Shown here: positions 34,662-43,129 of the stretch, piece after piece
How the letters are laid out: the number at the start of each line of letters is the position of its first letter
Position numbering within the stretch: position 1 is the first letter of the stretch
Source: a candidate division TA06 bacterium
GTDB taxonomy: Bacteria; Edwardsbacteria; AC1; EtOH8
Length of the DNA: 64,000 nucleotides
NCBI GenBank assembly: GCA_016235665.1
Contig: JACRJI010000016.1
Location: 248,001-312,000, forward strand
Reading direction: 5' to 3'
Program-made: the position numbers and the translations under genes
The notes under the pieces: model-generated
Seen by the model: only the letters and a program-made list of their open reading frames with translations
Told to the model about the DNA's origin: nothing
Databases searched by the model: none

Positions 34662-35171
34662 CTAACCCTTGATGTACGAGGGAGCGTTCTGCTGGGTCTT
34701 GCCGCCTTTTATTTTATGGTAGTATTCGTAGGTCATGGGCTGCCCCTCGGCCAGGATCTGGGATTCCACCGCTTTCCCGATGAAAAGCGTGTGGCTGCCA
34801 AGCTCCACTGTCTGAGTGACCTCTATGTCAAAATGGGCCAGGCTGTATTCCAGCAGTTTGGGGTTGCCGCTGGGGCAGGTCTCGTATTTCATCCCACTGA
34901 ACTTGTCCACCTGGCGGCCGCACTTGAAGCCGAAGGTGCCGATCAGAGTCAGGGGGGCCTCCTGGGACAGTACCGCGATGGAGAATTTCCGGGAACCCTT
35001 TATCAGCTCGGTGGTGTAGTTAAGGCAGTTCAGGCTAACCGCCATCAGCGGCGGCTCGGCCGTTACCTGGAAGACGGTGTTGGCTATCTGCCCGTTCAGT
35101 TTGCCGGGCCCGTAGCTGGAGACCAGGTACATCCCGTAGCTGATCAGCCTGAAGGCGTTCTTGTCCATCAT
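34662..35171 (-). CDS. Flavin reductase-like FMN-binding protein (169 aa)
   Basis: Member of the flavin reductase-like/FMN-binding split-barrel family. Visible marks: AFRLISYGMYLVSSYG at the N-terminus, NGQIANTVFQVTAEPPLMAV, then FSIAVLSQEAP and FDIEVTQTVELGSHTLFIG. In anaerobes such proteins often act with rubredoxin and flavodiiron proteins as NAD(P)H:flavin or rubredoxin reductases. The genes here are adjacent, so that role is likely. Its ATG start overlaps the rpe stop by 4 bp. Confidence 0.88.
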   Translation of the reverse strand: MMDKNAFRLISYGMYLVSSYGPGKLNGQIANTVFQVTAEPPLMAVSLNCLNYTTELIKGSRKFSIAVLSQEAPLTLIGTFGFKCGRQVDKFSGMKYETCPSGNPKLLEYSLAHFDIEVTQTVELGSHTLFIGKAVESQILAEGQPMTYEYYHKIKGGKTQQNAPSYIKG

Positions 35172-35815
35172 CCGCCCCTGATGGCTTTGATGCGGGCGGC
35201 CCGATCCGGGGCCCCGAAGACGGCCGCTCCGGCCACCAGCACCTCGACCCCGGCCTCCCTGGCCTGGCGCGAAGTTTCGGGATTGATCCCGCCGTCTATG
35301 GATATCAGGGTTTTGGTCTTCCCCTGGTCCTTTAGTTTCTTGATGGTCCGCACTTTGTCCAATACCTCCGGCATGAACTTCTGCCCGCCGAAACCGGGAT
35401 GGACGCTCATCACTAAGAAAAGATCTATCTCGCCGATCACCGCCAAAACCTTGTCCAACGGGGTTTCGGGGTTAACCGAGAGCCCGGCCTTGACCTTTAG
35501 CTTTTTGATCTGTGCGATGGCCGATGCCAGGTCTTCTATGACCTCGGCGTGGATGGTAATGTAGTCGGCGCCGGCCTTGGCGAATTCCGGGGCGTACTTC
35601 AGGGGATCGGTGATCATCAGATGGGCATCCAGCGGCAGATGGGAGGATCCCTTGATGGACTTAACGATGAAGGGCCCGAATGTTATATTGGGCACGAAGT
35701 GCCCGTCCATCACATCCAGGTGCAGCCAGTCTGCCCCGCCCTGTTCCACCGAGCGGATCTCGTTCTTAAGTTCGGCAAAATCGGCCGACAACAGGGAAGC
35801 TGCGATCAAAGTCAT
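35168..35815 (-). CDS. rpe: Ribulose-phosphate 3-epimerase
   Basis: Pentose phosphate pathway enzyme that interconverts ribulose-5-P and xylulose-5-P. TIM-barrel marks: IAASLLSADFAEL, WLHLDVMDGHFVPNITFGP, DAHLMITDP, MSVHPGFGGQKF, and SIDGGINPET. The metal and catalytic His/Asp residues (H34 region HLDVMDG, H in DAHLM, D in SIDGG) are present. At 215 residues the length is normal. It closes the fmt...rsmB...rpe gene run seen in many bacteria. Confidence 0.97.
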   Translation of the reverse strand: MTLIAASLLSADFAELKNEIRSVEQGGADWLHLDVMDGHFVPNITFGPFIVKSIKGSSHLPLDAHLMITDPLKYAPEFAKAGADYITIHAEVIEDLASAIAQIKKLKVKAGLSVNPETPLDKVLAVIGEIDLFLVMSVHPGFGGQKFMPEVLDKVRTIKKLKDQGKTKTLISIDGGINPETSRQAREAGVEVLVAGAAVFGAPDRAARIKAIRGG

Positions 35816-35924
35816 CTTATAAAATAAAAAAGGAAATATAAAAGATCAAAAATCGTTCCCGGTATTTTATCTTTGATTTTTTATTTTCTTGACCTGAGTT
35901 AATCGAAGGTTAGTTTCCTGTCTC

Positions 35925-36665
35925 TCAGTTGGCGCTGACCGCCATGTTCACCGTGTCGCCGCCCCTGATTACGAAGCCCGGCTGGGGAGCCTGCATTATG
36001 ATGGTTCCCGGCTCGGCCGACTGGCCCGGCAGGTACTTGATCTGGCCTATCACCAGGCCCTGGGCCACCAGCGATCCCTGGACCTCGGCCAGCTTTTTGC
36101 CCATCAGGTCCGGCATCAGCATCTTGCCCTCGGTGGGTCCGCTGCTCAAGGTGAGCCGGACCCCGCTCTCCCGGGTCAGCTGGGCGCCGGAAGGAGGATT
36201 GGAACAGACCACGCAGCCCAAAGCCACCGAGTCGCTGGCCAAGCTGTCGATCCCCGCCACTTTAAGCCCGCTCCGGTCCAACAGGTTTATGGCCCGGACC
36301 GAGGAGAGCCCCACCAGATAAGGCACCGTGATCTTTTCGGTGCCCCGGCTCAGGATCACTTTCACCTTGCGCCCGATCTTGACCATCATCTTGGGCTCCG
36401 GTTCCTGCAGGGACACCGAGCTGTCGGGGATGCCGGGATCATACTGCCATCCGGCCAGCATTATGTCCAGGCCCTTTTGGGAAAGGACCTCTTTAGCCTG
36501 GTCGAAGGTCAGGCCCTTGATGTCCGGCATCTCCACCACCGCTCCCCGCCGCACCACCCAGGGCATCATCACAAAGTTGCTCAGCAAAAAACCAAACAGA
36601 AACACTGCGGAAAGGATCAGCACGGTCCGCCAAAATTTAGGATATGTCTTGAAAATGCCTGCCAT
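35925..36665 (-). CDS. Membrane-anchored PASTA-domain protein (246 aa)
   Basis: One N-terminal transmembrane helix (residues about 13-33, VLILSAVFLFGFLLSNFVMM) followed by three PASTA repeats: VEMPDIKGLTFDQAKEVL, VPYLVGLSSVRAINLL and MPDLMGKKLAEVQGSL. Each ends in the usual V-x-V-S-x-G strand. PASTA modules bind muropeptides in PrkC kinases and PBPs, but there is no kinase or transpeptidase domain here. It begins 2 bp after the stop of a second PASTA protein of the same layout. Confidence 0.9.
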   Translation of the reverse strand: MAGIFKTYPKFWRTVLILSAVFLFGFLLSNFVMMPWVVRRGAVVEMPDIKGLTFDQAKEVLSQKGLDIMLAGWQYDPGIPDSSVSLQEPEPKMMVKIGRKVKVILSRGTEKITVPYLVGLSSVRAINLLDRSGLKVAGIDSLASDSVALGCVVCSNPPSGAQLTRESGVRLTLSSGPTEGKMLMPDLMGKKLAEVQGSLVAQGLVIGQIKYLPGQSAEPGTIIMQAPQPGFVIRGGDTVNMAVSAN

Positions 36666-36667
36666 CT

Positions 36668-37405
36668 TTATTCTTCGGGTTCGATGTCGGTGGTCACCCA
36701 GATGCTGACGTTGGAGCCCTTGGCCACCTTGGAGCCGGCCTGGGGATCCTGCCGGACCACCAGGCCCGGGTCGTTCTCTTCGTCGTAAATGTAGCGGACG
36801 CTGCCCACATTAAGCCCGGCCTGCTTGATCATCTCCTGGGACCTGCTTTTCCCGTAGCCCTTCACCGCCGGCACCGCCACTTCTCCGGCCCCGGCGCTGA
36901 CCACCAGGTCCACCGGGCTGTCCTTCTGGGTCTTGTTGTTGAATGCCGGGTTGCTGGATATCACCGCATCCTTGGGCACGGAATCGGAGGGTTGCATGGA
37001 AACCTGCCCCAGCTTCAGCCCGGCCTGCTGCAACATAACCGTGGCCTGGGGCAGCAGCAGCCCCTGCAGCATCGGAACGCTGGAACCACCGCCGTTGGGC
37101 CATACCTTGATGGTGGAACCCTTGCGCACCTTGCCCCCCGGTACCGGGTCCTGCTTGCTGACCGCGCCCTCGGGCACGGTGGCATCGTTGATGGCGTCCT
37201 CCGTGTAGACCCGGAAACCCCGGCCCTCCAGGATGGACTTGGCTATCTCCACCTTCTTGCCGGTCACATCCGGGACCTCGGACATGTCCATGATGGGCTG
37301 GATCACGCCCCAGAAAAGCAGGCTCATCAAAAGCCCGCTTAGGGATCCCGAGATGATGGCCGCGATCACCGGCTTTTTGCTGCTGCTCTGCTCGTAAATT
37401 GGCAT
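36668..37405 (-). CDS. Membrane-anchored PASTA-domain protein (245 aa)
   Basis: Same layout as the next gene: a short cytoplasmic start, one transmembrane helix (residues about 12-36) and three PASTA repeats (SEVPDVTGKKVEIAKSIL, VPMLQGLLLPQATVML, VPAVKGYGKSRSQEMI). It lies between rsmB and the second PASTA gene. In Firmicutes-type gene order this slot holds the PASTA kinase prkC, so this pair may be kinase-less derivatives or a replacement; that is inference from gene order. Confidence 0.9.
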   Translation of the reverse strand: MPIYEQSSSKKPVIAAIISGSLSGLLMSLLFWGVIQPIMDMSEVPDVTGKKVEIAKSILEGRGFRVYTEDAINDATVPEGAVSKQDPVPGGKVRKGSTIKVWPNGGGSSVPMLQGLLLPQATVMLQQAGLKLGQVSMQPSDSVPKDAVISSNPAFNNKTQKDSPVDLVVSAGAGEVAVPAVKGYGKSRSQEMIKQAGLNVGSVRYIYDEENDPGLVVRQDPQAGSKVAKGSNVSIWVTTDIEPEE

Positions 37406-37444
37406 GAAGCGCTCCGTAATTTAGGTAATATATTGAATGGGTGG

Positions 37445-38767
37445 TTATTTCTGTCTGACCAGCCGGGCGGCAAAGGCTCCGTCCATGCCGTGGAGATGGG
37501 GCCAGCTGCTGAAGAACCCGTCTTGAACCAGCTCCCGGGGCACGAAATTCCCGGCGTCTTCGATGGTGAACTCCTGGTTTTGGGCCAGGAACTTTTTTAT
37601 CACCCCCCGGTTCTCCTCCGGCGTCACCGTGCATGTGCTGTAGACCAGGGCCCCGCCGGGTTTGACCAGCCCGGCCGCGTTGGTGAGTATCTGAAGCTGC
37701 AGTTGGGATAGCCGGGCGATGTCCGGCTCCTTTATCCTCCACCGGATGTCCAGCCGGCGGCGAAGCGCCCCCAGGCCGCTGCAGGGCGCGTCTATCAGCA
37801 CCAGGTCGAACTTTTTCCGGAAGGAAAATACTGCGGCATCGGCGCAGACAAGGGAATACGATTTCAATCCCAGCCGGGTGAAATTCTCCTTGATCAAAGA
37901 AAGTTTTTGTTCCGAAAGGTCAACCGCCAGCAGGTTTCCAATGTCCCCCATCTGCTCCAGCACCGCGCCGGCCTTGCCGCCGGGAGCGGCGCACAGGTCC
38001 AGGACACAGTCGCCTGGTTTGGCCCGGGCCAGCAGGGAAACCGCCTGGCTGGAGGGATCCTGATAATAGAAATATCCCCGGCTGAACAATGAGTCATCAG
38101 CCAGCCCCGCCGGGTTATCCACTTCCAGTGCAGCCGGAATGTATCTATTGGCCGAGGTATTGATGCCCGACAGGCTTAAGTTTTCCTGAAGCTCCAAAGC
38201 CCCTGTTTTCAGGGTGTTTGGGCGGATGATGACCTGGGCCTGCCGGTTGTTGGCCTGCAGCAGATCTTTCGTCCCCGCTTCTCCCAGTTCCTTCAGCCAG
38301 CGCTTCACCAGCCAGAGGGGATGCGAATATTCTATGGACAGGTCCCGGGCTTTATCCCCCGAACTTATTGGCTTCAAATGCCTTCGGTGCCTAATTATAT
38401 CCCGTAGCACCGCATTTGTCAAGCCAATTATGTTCTTGCGGCCATAGCGTTTGGCCAGGTTCACGCTCTCGTTGACCGCGGCAAAAGGCGGGATCCGGTC
38501 CAGCTTGGCGATCTGATACAAACCCAGGCGCAGGATGTTCTGTTCCCAGGGGGTCAGCGACTTCAGGCCGCTCTTCAGGGACTGATCCAGCACCCAGTCC
38601 AGCCACATCCGGTGGCGCAGGACCCCGGCTGTCAGTTCGTGGGCCAGGGCCTTGTCCGGCAGGGAAAGGCCGCTCTCCTTCAAATTCTTTTTAAGGACCT
38701 GGTCGTAATAGACTCCGTCGGTGCCGGCCTTGGAAAGGGTCTTTAACGCTAATTCCCGTGCTTCCAC
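37445..38767 (-). CDS. rsmB: 16S rRNA (cytosine(967)-C(5))-methyltransferase RsmB
   Basis: Two-domain rRNA methylase. The N-terminal 130 residues are a NusB-like RNA-binding domain (LAHELTAGVLRHRMWLDWVL, LRLGLYQIAKL). The C-terminal Rossmann domain has CVLDLCAAPGGKAG, DAPCSGLGALRRRLDIRWR and the catalytic YSTCTVTPEEN. At 440 residues the length is normal. Its start overlaps the end of the DUF116 gene by 19 bp. Confidence 0.95.
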   Translation of the reverse strand: MEARELALKTLSKAGTDGVYYDQVLKKNLKESGLSLPDKALAHELTAGVLRHRMWLDWVLDQSLKSGLKSLTPWEQNILRLGLYQIAKLDRIPPFAAVNESVNLAKRYGRKNIIGLTNAVLRDIIRHRRHLKPISSGDKARDLSIEYSHPLWLVKRWLKELGEAGTKDLLQANNRQAQVIIRPNTLKTGALELQENLSLSGINTSANRYIPAALEVDNPAGLADDSLFSRGYFYYQDPSSQAVSLLARAKPGDCVLDLCAAPGGKAGAVLEQMGDIGNLLAVDLSEQKLSLIKENFTRLGLKSYSLVCADAAVFSFRKKFDLVLIDAPCSGLGALRRRLDIRWRIKEPDIARLSQLQLQILTNAAGLVKPGGALVYSTCTVTPEENRGVIKKFLAQNQEFTIEDAGNFVPRELVQDGFFSSWPHLHGMDGAFAARLVRQK

Positions 38768-39522
38768 TTTACCTCCCGTCCCAGCAGCACCGAAAGCCCC
38801 AGGGCCACCTGATCCATGTCCACCAGGGTGTTGCGGCAGGGGCCGTGCGGCCGCTGGTTCAAAATGCCGTAGACCGGGATGGGATAGGCATCGTGGATGC
38901 CCGAGACCAGGTCCCGCTCGCAGGCCACCGCCAGGATGGAGGTGGGCTTCAGCTCCACGATCACACGGCGGGCCAGGGTTCCGCCGGTGGCCACCGAGAT
39001 CTGGACCCCGGTCTCATCGGCGATGGCGGCCAGGCCGGTCAGGGGGCATTTCCCGCAGCGCTTGCAGTTTCTAATGTCGGAGGTCACCCGGTGGGGGCAG
39101 TCGGCCAGCTGCAGGCAGTGTGGCAGAAGTATCAGGATCCGGGCCGGGTCCAGCCGTTTGCCGGCGGCCCGCACCAGGGCATTGTTGAAGGCTACGAACG
39201 ATTCCCCTATCCTCTCCCGGCCGATCCCCAGCAGATAACCCAGCATCAGGTTCAGGGGATACAGCACCTTGACCGTCACCTGTTTCTTGCCGTGGGGGAA
39301 CAGAAAATCCTTCTCAGTCAAGGCGGAGAGGAACAGCAGGAACAGCCCCCCGCTTACCACCAGCAGGAACAGCGCGGCGGCGATGGCGGCGGCATAGAAC
39401 AGCCAATCTCCCAAATGCTGCAGCCTGGGCACTATCAGCCAGAAAAGCACGGCCACTCCGCCGATCAGGATCACCAAGCTTAAGATGGAGAGGCTTAAGA
39501 ATATTTTTTTGCTGACTTTCAT
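38749..39522 (-). CDS. DUF116 domain-containing membrane protein (257 aa)
   Basis: Two N-terminal transmembrane helices (about 8-32 and 40-66) precede a DUF116 domain with several cysteines: LLPHCLQLADCPHRVT, NCKRCGKCPLTGL, and later CERDL, suggesting metal or cluster binding. The function of DUF116 is unknown. The genes are tightly packed (4-bp overlap with fmt, 19-bp overlap with rsmB), a conserved order in several anaerobic lineages. Confidence 0.88.
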   Translation of the reverse strand: MKVSKKIFLSLSILSLVILIGGVAVLFWLIVPRLQHLGDWLFYAAAIAAALFLLVVSGGLFLLFLSALTEKDFLFPHGKKQVTVKVLYPLNLMLGYLLGIGRERIGESFVAFNNALVRAAGKRLDPARILILLPHCLQLADCPHRVTSDIRNCKRCGKCPLTGLAAIADETGVQISVATGGTLARRVIVELKPTSILAVACERDLVSGIHDAYPIPVYGILNQRPHGPCRNTLVDMDQVALGLSVLLGREVKWKHGN

Positions 39523-40463
39523 GTTAACTGTTCGCCTGCATCCAGCCTGTATCCCCGCAGGAATTCCTGGCCGCTCATTTCCTTTTTCCCCTGGGGCTTC
39601 ACTTTCAGCAGGACTAAGGACCCGTCACCGGTTTTTATCACCGGACCCTTGCTCTTATCTATTGAAACTACCAGCCCCGGAACTTCTTCGGTATTCAGTA
39701 TTCTGTATTCAGTATTCTGTAGAATTTCCAGGATCTCCAGCCTTTTCTCTTTGAACATGGTAAAAGCCCCGGGCCTGGGCGTCAGCCCCCGCACCTGGTT
39801 TTGGATTTCCAGGGATTTTCGTTTCCAGTCTATGTGCCCGTCCTTTGGCGAAAGCTTCGGGGCAAAGGTGACCAAAGATTCATCCTGTTTTTTGAATTCG
39901 GATCTTCCCTCCTTCATAACTTCTAAACTTCTAGTTATGAGATCCGCTCCCAGCCCGGACAACCGTTCCTCCAACTGGCCTGCATTTTCATCGTTACTGA
40001 TCGCCACGGTTTCCTGCAGTATGATGTCCCCGGCGTCCATACGGCTGTTCATCAGGATGCTGGTGATTCCGGTCACCTTGTCGCCGTGAAGCAAAGCGTG
40101 GTTGATGGGCGCCGCCCCCCGGTATTTTGGCAGCAGCGAGGGGTGCAGGTTCACCGCCCCGTGTTTGGGTATACTCAGGATGTTCCGGGGTAAAAGCAGA
40201 CCGTAGGCTACGACCACCAGAACATCGGGCTGAAGGTTTGAAAGGTGATCAATGGTGCTGTTGTCTTTTAATGCCGCCGGCTGGCAAACCGGCAAGTTCA
40301 GTTCCAACGCTTTTTGCTTGACCGGGGAAAATGCAATGCTGCGGCCCCGGCCCGCCGGCCGGTCCGGCTGGGCAAAGACCGCCAGTATCTCGTGTCCCTT
40401 GTGATGGAGGGCCTCCAGGGTGGGTACGGCAAAGGCCGGAGTGCCCATGAATACTATCTGCAT
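39519..40463 (-). CDS. fmt: Methionyl-tRNA formyltransferase with an in-frame repeat insertion
   Basis: Formylates initiator Met-tRNA. The formyltransferase core is complete: VFMGTPAFAVPTLEAL, AQPDRPAGRG, VVVAYGLLLP, HPSLLPKYRGAAPI, and the catalytic SRMDAGDI. The C-terminal domain ends KKEMSGQEFLRGYR. At residues about 248-258 the chain reads QNTEYRILNTE, encoded by two tandem 14-bp copies of GTATTCAGTATTCT (39691-39718). Relatives go straight from the preceding strand to the PG-I/L turn, so this is an extra loop. Confidence 0.95.
   Translation of the reverse strand: MQIVFMGTPAFAVPTLEALHHKGHEILAVFAQPDRPAGRGRSIAFSPVKQKALELNLPVCQPAALKDNSTIDHLSNLQPDVLVVVAYGLLLPRNILSIPKHGAVNLHPSLLPKYRGAAPINHALLHGDKVTGITSILMNSRMDAGDIILQETVAISNDENAGQLEERLSGLGADLITRSLEVMKEGRSEFKKQDESLVTFAPKLSPKDGHIDWKRKSLEIQNQVRGLTPRPGAFTMFKEKRLEILEILQNTEYRILNTEEVPGLVVSIDKSKGPVIKTGDGSLVLLKVKPQGKKEMSGQEFLRGYRLDAGEQLT
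39691..39718. repeat. Two tandem 14-bp repeats inside fmt
   Basis: GTATTCAGTATTCT occurs twice head to tail. Read in frame it encodes the NTEYRILNTE stretch. Each copy is itself built from two near-copies (GTATTCA, GTATTCT). Confidence 0.85.
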
Positions 40464-40470
40464 TATTAAG

Positions 40471-41106
40471 CTACCACTTGATGTTCATTCCCAGCTGGAA
40501 TGGCAGTTCCTGCACCATTCTGTCAAAGGTGGAAAGATATCCGTAATCAACGGTTATACCCAGCCTGGCGGTGATCGGGACCCTTATTCCGGCGCTTATC
40601 TGGCCGAATGAGCGATAGAACGTCTCGCCTGTACCTTCCACCACTCTGGTATACTGCATAGGGTAATAGTCGCCTTCAATGGAATTAACAGTCAACTGAC
40701 CAATATGCGAGGTCATCACCCCCAAACCCAGCTTGAGGTTGGTTCCCAGAAGTGACCTCGCCTTTATTAACCTGGCATAGACCTCGAAAGGGGCCTGCCA
40801 TGTTGGCTCCCCATTCCAAACGCAACTAAACGCAAATTCCTCGTACGCCCCTGTAGGTTTGGCGCTGAAACTTTGGTAGGAACCCGATCCGCCCACGGCC
40901 AGCCAGCTTTTCATCCGCAATTCAGTGCCACCGCCAATTTGCCAGCCATTACCCCAGTTAAAGAAAGGCTTGGTGCGGTTATCGTACACTTTCCAAACGG
41001 AACAGGCATTATTCAGCCAGCCATAATTGAAGTTCATGCTCCATTGGGCAAATACTGCCGCCGGCATTAGGATCAGAATAAAAACTATGGCTAGTGTTTT
41101 TTTCAT
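40471..41106 (-). CDS. Hypothetical outer-membrane-type beta-barrel protein (211 aa)
   Basis: Unrecognised family. A clean signal peptide (MKKTLAIVFILILMPAAVFA) is followed by alternating aromatic and polar strands (WSMNFNYGW, GWQIGGGTELRM, WLAVGGSGSYQSF) and ends in FQLGMNIKW, typical of a barrel C-terminus. I chose ATG 41104-41106 because GGGGGG precedes it by a few bases and a signal peptide starts there; the frame is open to 41166. It sits between fmt and a flippase-like gene. Confidence 0.75.
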   Translation of the reverse strand: MKKTLAIVFILILMPAAVFAQWSMNFNYGWLNNACSVWKVYDNRTKPFFNWGNGWQIGGGTELRMKSWLAVGGSGSYQSFSAKPTGAYEEFAFSCVWNGEPTWQAPFEVYARLIKARSLLGTNLKLGLGVMTSHIGQLTVNSIEGDYYPMQYTRVVEGTGETFYRSFGQISAGIRVPITARLGITVDYGYLSTFDRMVQELPFQLGMNIKW

Positions 41107-41117
41107 TTTCCCCCCGG

Positions 41118-42092
41118 CTATTCGCAGGTTTCCTTCAGTTTCTTCTTGCTGCCGTAGATCAGCCACAGCAGGCCGCCCAACAGCGAAATCCCCACCGCCA
41201 CCAGATGATAGACGAATCCCAGCGACAGGGCCTGGGAGTGGCTCAGGCCGGCCCGGCCGAAGAACACTATGAAGGCCCCCTCCTGCAGGCCCCAGCCGTT
41301 GACCGACAGCGGGATCATGCTCACCGCCCCGATCACCGGCATGTACAAAAAGAAGGGGATGATGGAAATGGTGATGTCCAGCGATATGGCGATGAAATAG
41401 GCGGTGAACACCACAAACAGCTGGACCAGCAGGGACTGGACGAAGGCCCAGAAGACCTCTTTCTTGTGGGTGCGGTAGGCGTAAAGGGAATGGTAAAAAT
41501 CTATCAGGTGGTGTTCGGCCTTTTCTATCAGGGGCAGCTTCAGCATCCAGCGGAATTTTTTCACCAGGGTCTTGTTCAGGAACAGCACCACGAACAACAG
41601 CGCCGCCGCAATGCCGATTACCATGCCCTTCAACAGGCTTATCTCCTGGCCGGTCTTGGCCACCAGAATCAGCCCGATGATGCCGGTGATGATCACACCG
41701 AACAGACCGATGAAGCGGTCCACCAGCACCGAGGCCAGGGCCTCGGATTTCTTGTTGCAGTCGTCCACCACCAGATAGGCCCGGGCCAGGTCGCCGCCCA
41801 CCGTGGTAGGCAGGAAGTTCCCGAAGAACAGGCCGTTAAGAAAGTAGCGGAAAAGCCTCCAGTACCCGGCCTTTATTCCCCGGGCCGCCAGCAGTATCTG
41901 CCACCGCCAGTTGCAGAAGGCGTTGACTATCAGGTAAGCCAGGAAAGCCGCGGCCAGGTACCACAGGTCTATGCTCCTCAGGGACTCGGCCAGCTCCCGC
42001 CGGTCCACCTTCAGCAGTATCCAGCCTATCAACCCCAGGCTGATCAATATCCGGAAGACCAATAACAATGTTTTCTTCAGGGCCTGTTTCAT
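41118..42092 (-). CDS. Flippase-like membrane protein (lysylphosphatidylglycerol synthase TM-region family, 324 aa)
   Basis: Polytopic inner-membrane protein with eight or so hydrophobic segments. Family marks are FLNGLFFGNFLPTTVGGDLARAYLV near residue 95 and SVNGWGLQEGAFIVFF near residue 265. Such proteins (UPF0104/PF03706) often accompany glycosyltransferases in envelope glycan or lipid assembly; the gene just upstream is a GT2 enzyme (4-bp overlap). The transported or modified substrate is unknown. Confidence 0.88.
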   Translation of the reverse strand: MKQALKKTLLLVFRILISLGLIGWILLKVDRRELAESLRSIDLWYLAAAFLAYLIVNAFCNWRWQILLAARGIKAGYWRLFRYFLNGLFFGNFLPTTVGGDLARAYLVVDDCNKKSEALASVLVDRFIGLFGVIITGIIGLILVAKTGQEISLLKGMVIGIAAALLFVVLFLNKTLVKKFRWMLKLPLIEKAEHHLIDFYHSLYAYRTHKKEVFWAFVQSLLVQLFVVFTAYFIAISLDITISIIPFFLYMPVIGAVSMIPLSVNGWGLQEGAFIVFFGRAGLSHSQALSLGFVYHLVAVGISLLGGLLWLIYGSKKKLKETCE

Positions 42093-43129
42093 CGTTCACC
42101 TTCCAATTGTTGGGCAGTTCTTTTTTGCTTGATGAAGTATTCCAGGGCTATGCTTCCCGGGAACATCTGTTCTCTGATCCGGCGGTCGGAGACCTTTCTG
42201 AGCGCCTGGACCCGGCGGTGTTTTTTCCAGACCGTAAAGGGGTTCTCCAACAGCCACCAGCCCGCCTGCACTATGGCCCGGGCCCATTCCCAGTTGCCTG
42301 AGGCAACGGCCTTGGCGAAGGCGGCCGCTTCCAGCAGCATCCGGCCGGGCCAGACCCATAGCAGCGAGCCCAGGGAATAGTTCTTCCACATCATCAGCTG
42401 GCTGTTGCGGTGGTTAAGGTACATCTTGCGAAAATTGCCGGTGGGCAGCGAGCCCCCGGAAAGATGATAGATCACCGAGCCGGGAACGGAGACCACCCGC
42501 AGGCCCAGCAGGTGAAGCCGCCAGGCCAGGTCAATCTCCTCCATGTGCATGAAAAAATCCTCGTCCAGCAGGCCGGAGGCTTCTATGGCCTGGCGCCGGT
42601 AAATTGAGGCCGAGCCCGAAGCCCAAAAGATGTCGGCGGGATACCGGTCATACTGGCCGCGATCATTTTCTGTATCTTCAAACAGCCGGCCCCGGCAATA
42701 GGGATAGCCGTAGGCGTCCATCAGGCCGCCGGCCCCGCCGGAATAGTCGAAACGGGTCCGGTCCTTCAGCCATAGGATCTTGGGCTGGGCCGCGGCAACG
42801 GTGGCATCCTTGTCAAGCTCCAGGACCAGCTGTTCCAGCCAGTCCGGCTTGACCTCGGTGTCGTTGTTGAGCAGCACCACATATTCCTCGGTGGTGGACC
42901 GGATCCCCAAGTTGCATCCGCCGGCATAGCCCAGGTTCTTGTCGGACTTGATCACCTGGATCCGGGGATAATTCTGTTTGGCCCATTCCTGACTGCCGTC
43001 GGTGGAGGCGTTGTCCACCAGATAGACCGTGTAATCCGAATACCCCGTCTTGAACAGGGAAGGCAGACAATCCTCCAGCAGCTTCTGTCCGTTGTAATGG
43101 GGAATTATTATGGCGACTTTGGTCGGCAT
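42089..43129 (-). CDS. Family 2 glycosyltransferase (346 aa)
   Basis: GT-A-fold transferase, probably for cell-surface glycans. The N-terminus reads AIIIPHYNGQKLLEDCLPSL, then LVDNASTDGSQEW, GYAGGCNLGIR, and the metal-binding region VVLLNNDTEVKPDW. The acceptor region includes FMHMEEIDLAWRL and GSVIYHLSGGS, as in rhamnosyltransferase-like WbbL proteins. The C-terminus has hydrophobic stretches that may bind the membrane. It overlaps the flippase-like gene and probably forms an operon with it. Confidence 0.93.
   Translation of the reverse strand: MPTKVAIIIPHYNGQKLLEDCLPSLFKTGYSDYTVYLVDNASTDGSQEWAKQNYPRIQVIKSDKNLGYAGGCNLGIRSTTEEYVVLLNNDTEVKPDWLEQLVLELDKDATVAAAQPKILWLKDRTRFDYSGGAGGLMDAYGYPYCRGRLFEDTENDRGQYDRYPADIFWASGSASIYRRQAIEASGLLDEDFFMHMEEIDLAWRLHLLGLRVVSVPGSVIYHLSGGSLPTGNFRKMYLNHRNSQLMMWKNYSLGSLLWVWPGRMLLEAAAFAKAVASGNWEWARAIVQAGWWLLENPFTVWKKHRRVQALRKVSDRRIREQMFPGSIALEYFIKQKRTAQQLEGER

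Noticed and set aside
41094-42065. 323-aa Gln/His-rich plus-strand open frame
   Set aside because: Exactly opposite the flippase-like gene; composition is the mirror of its membrane codons.
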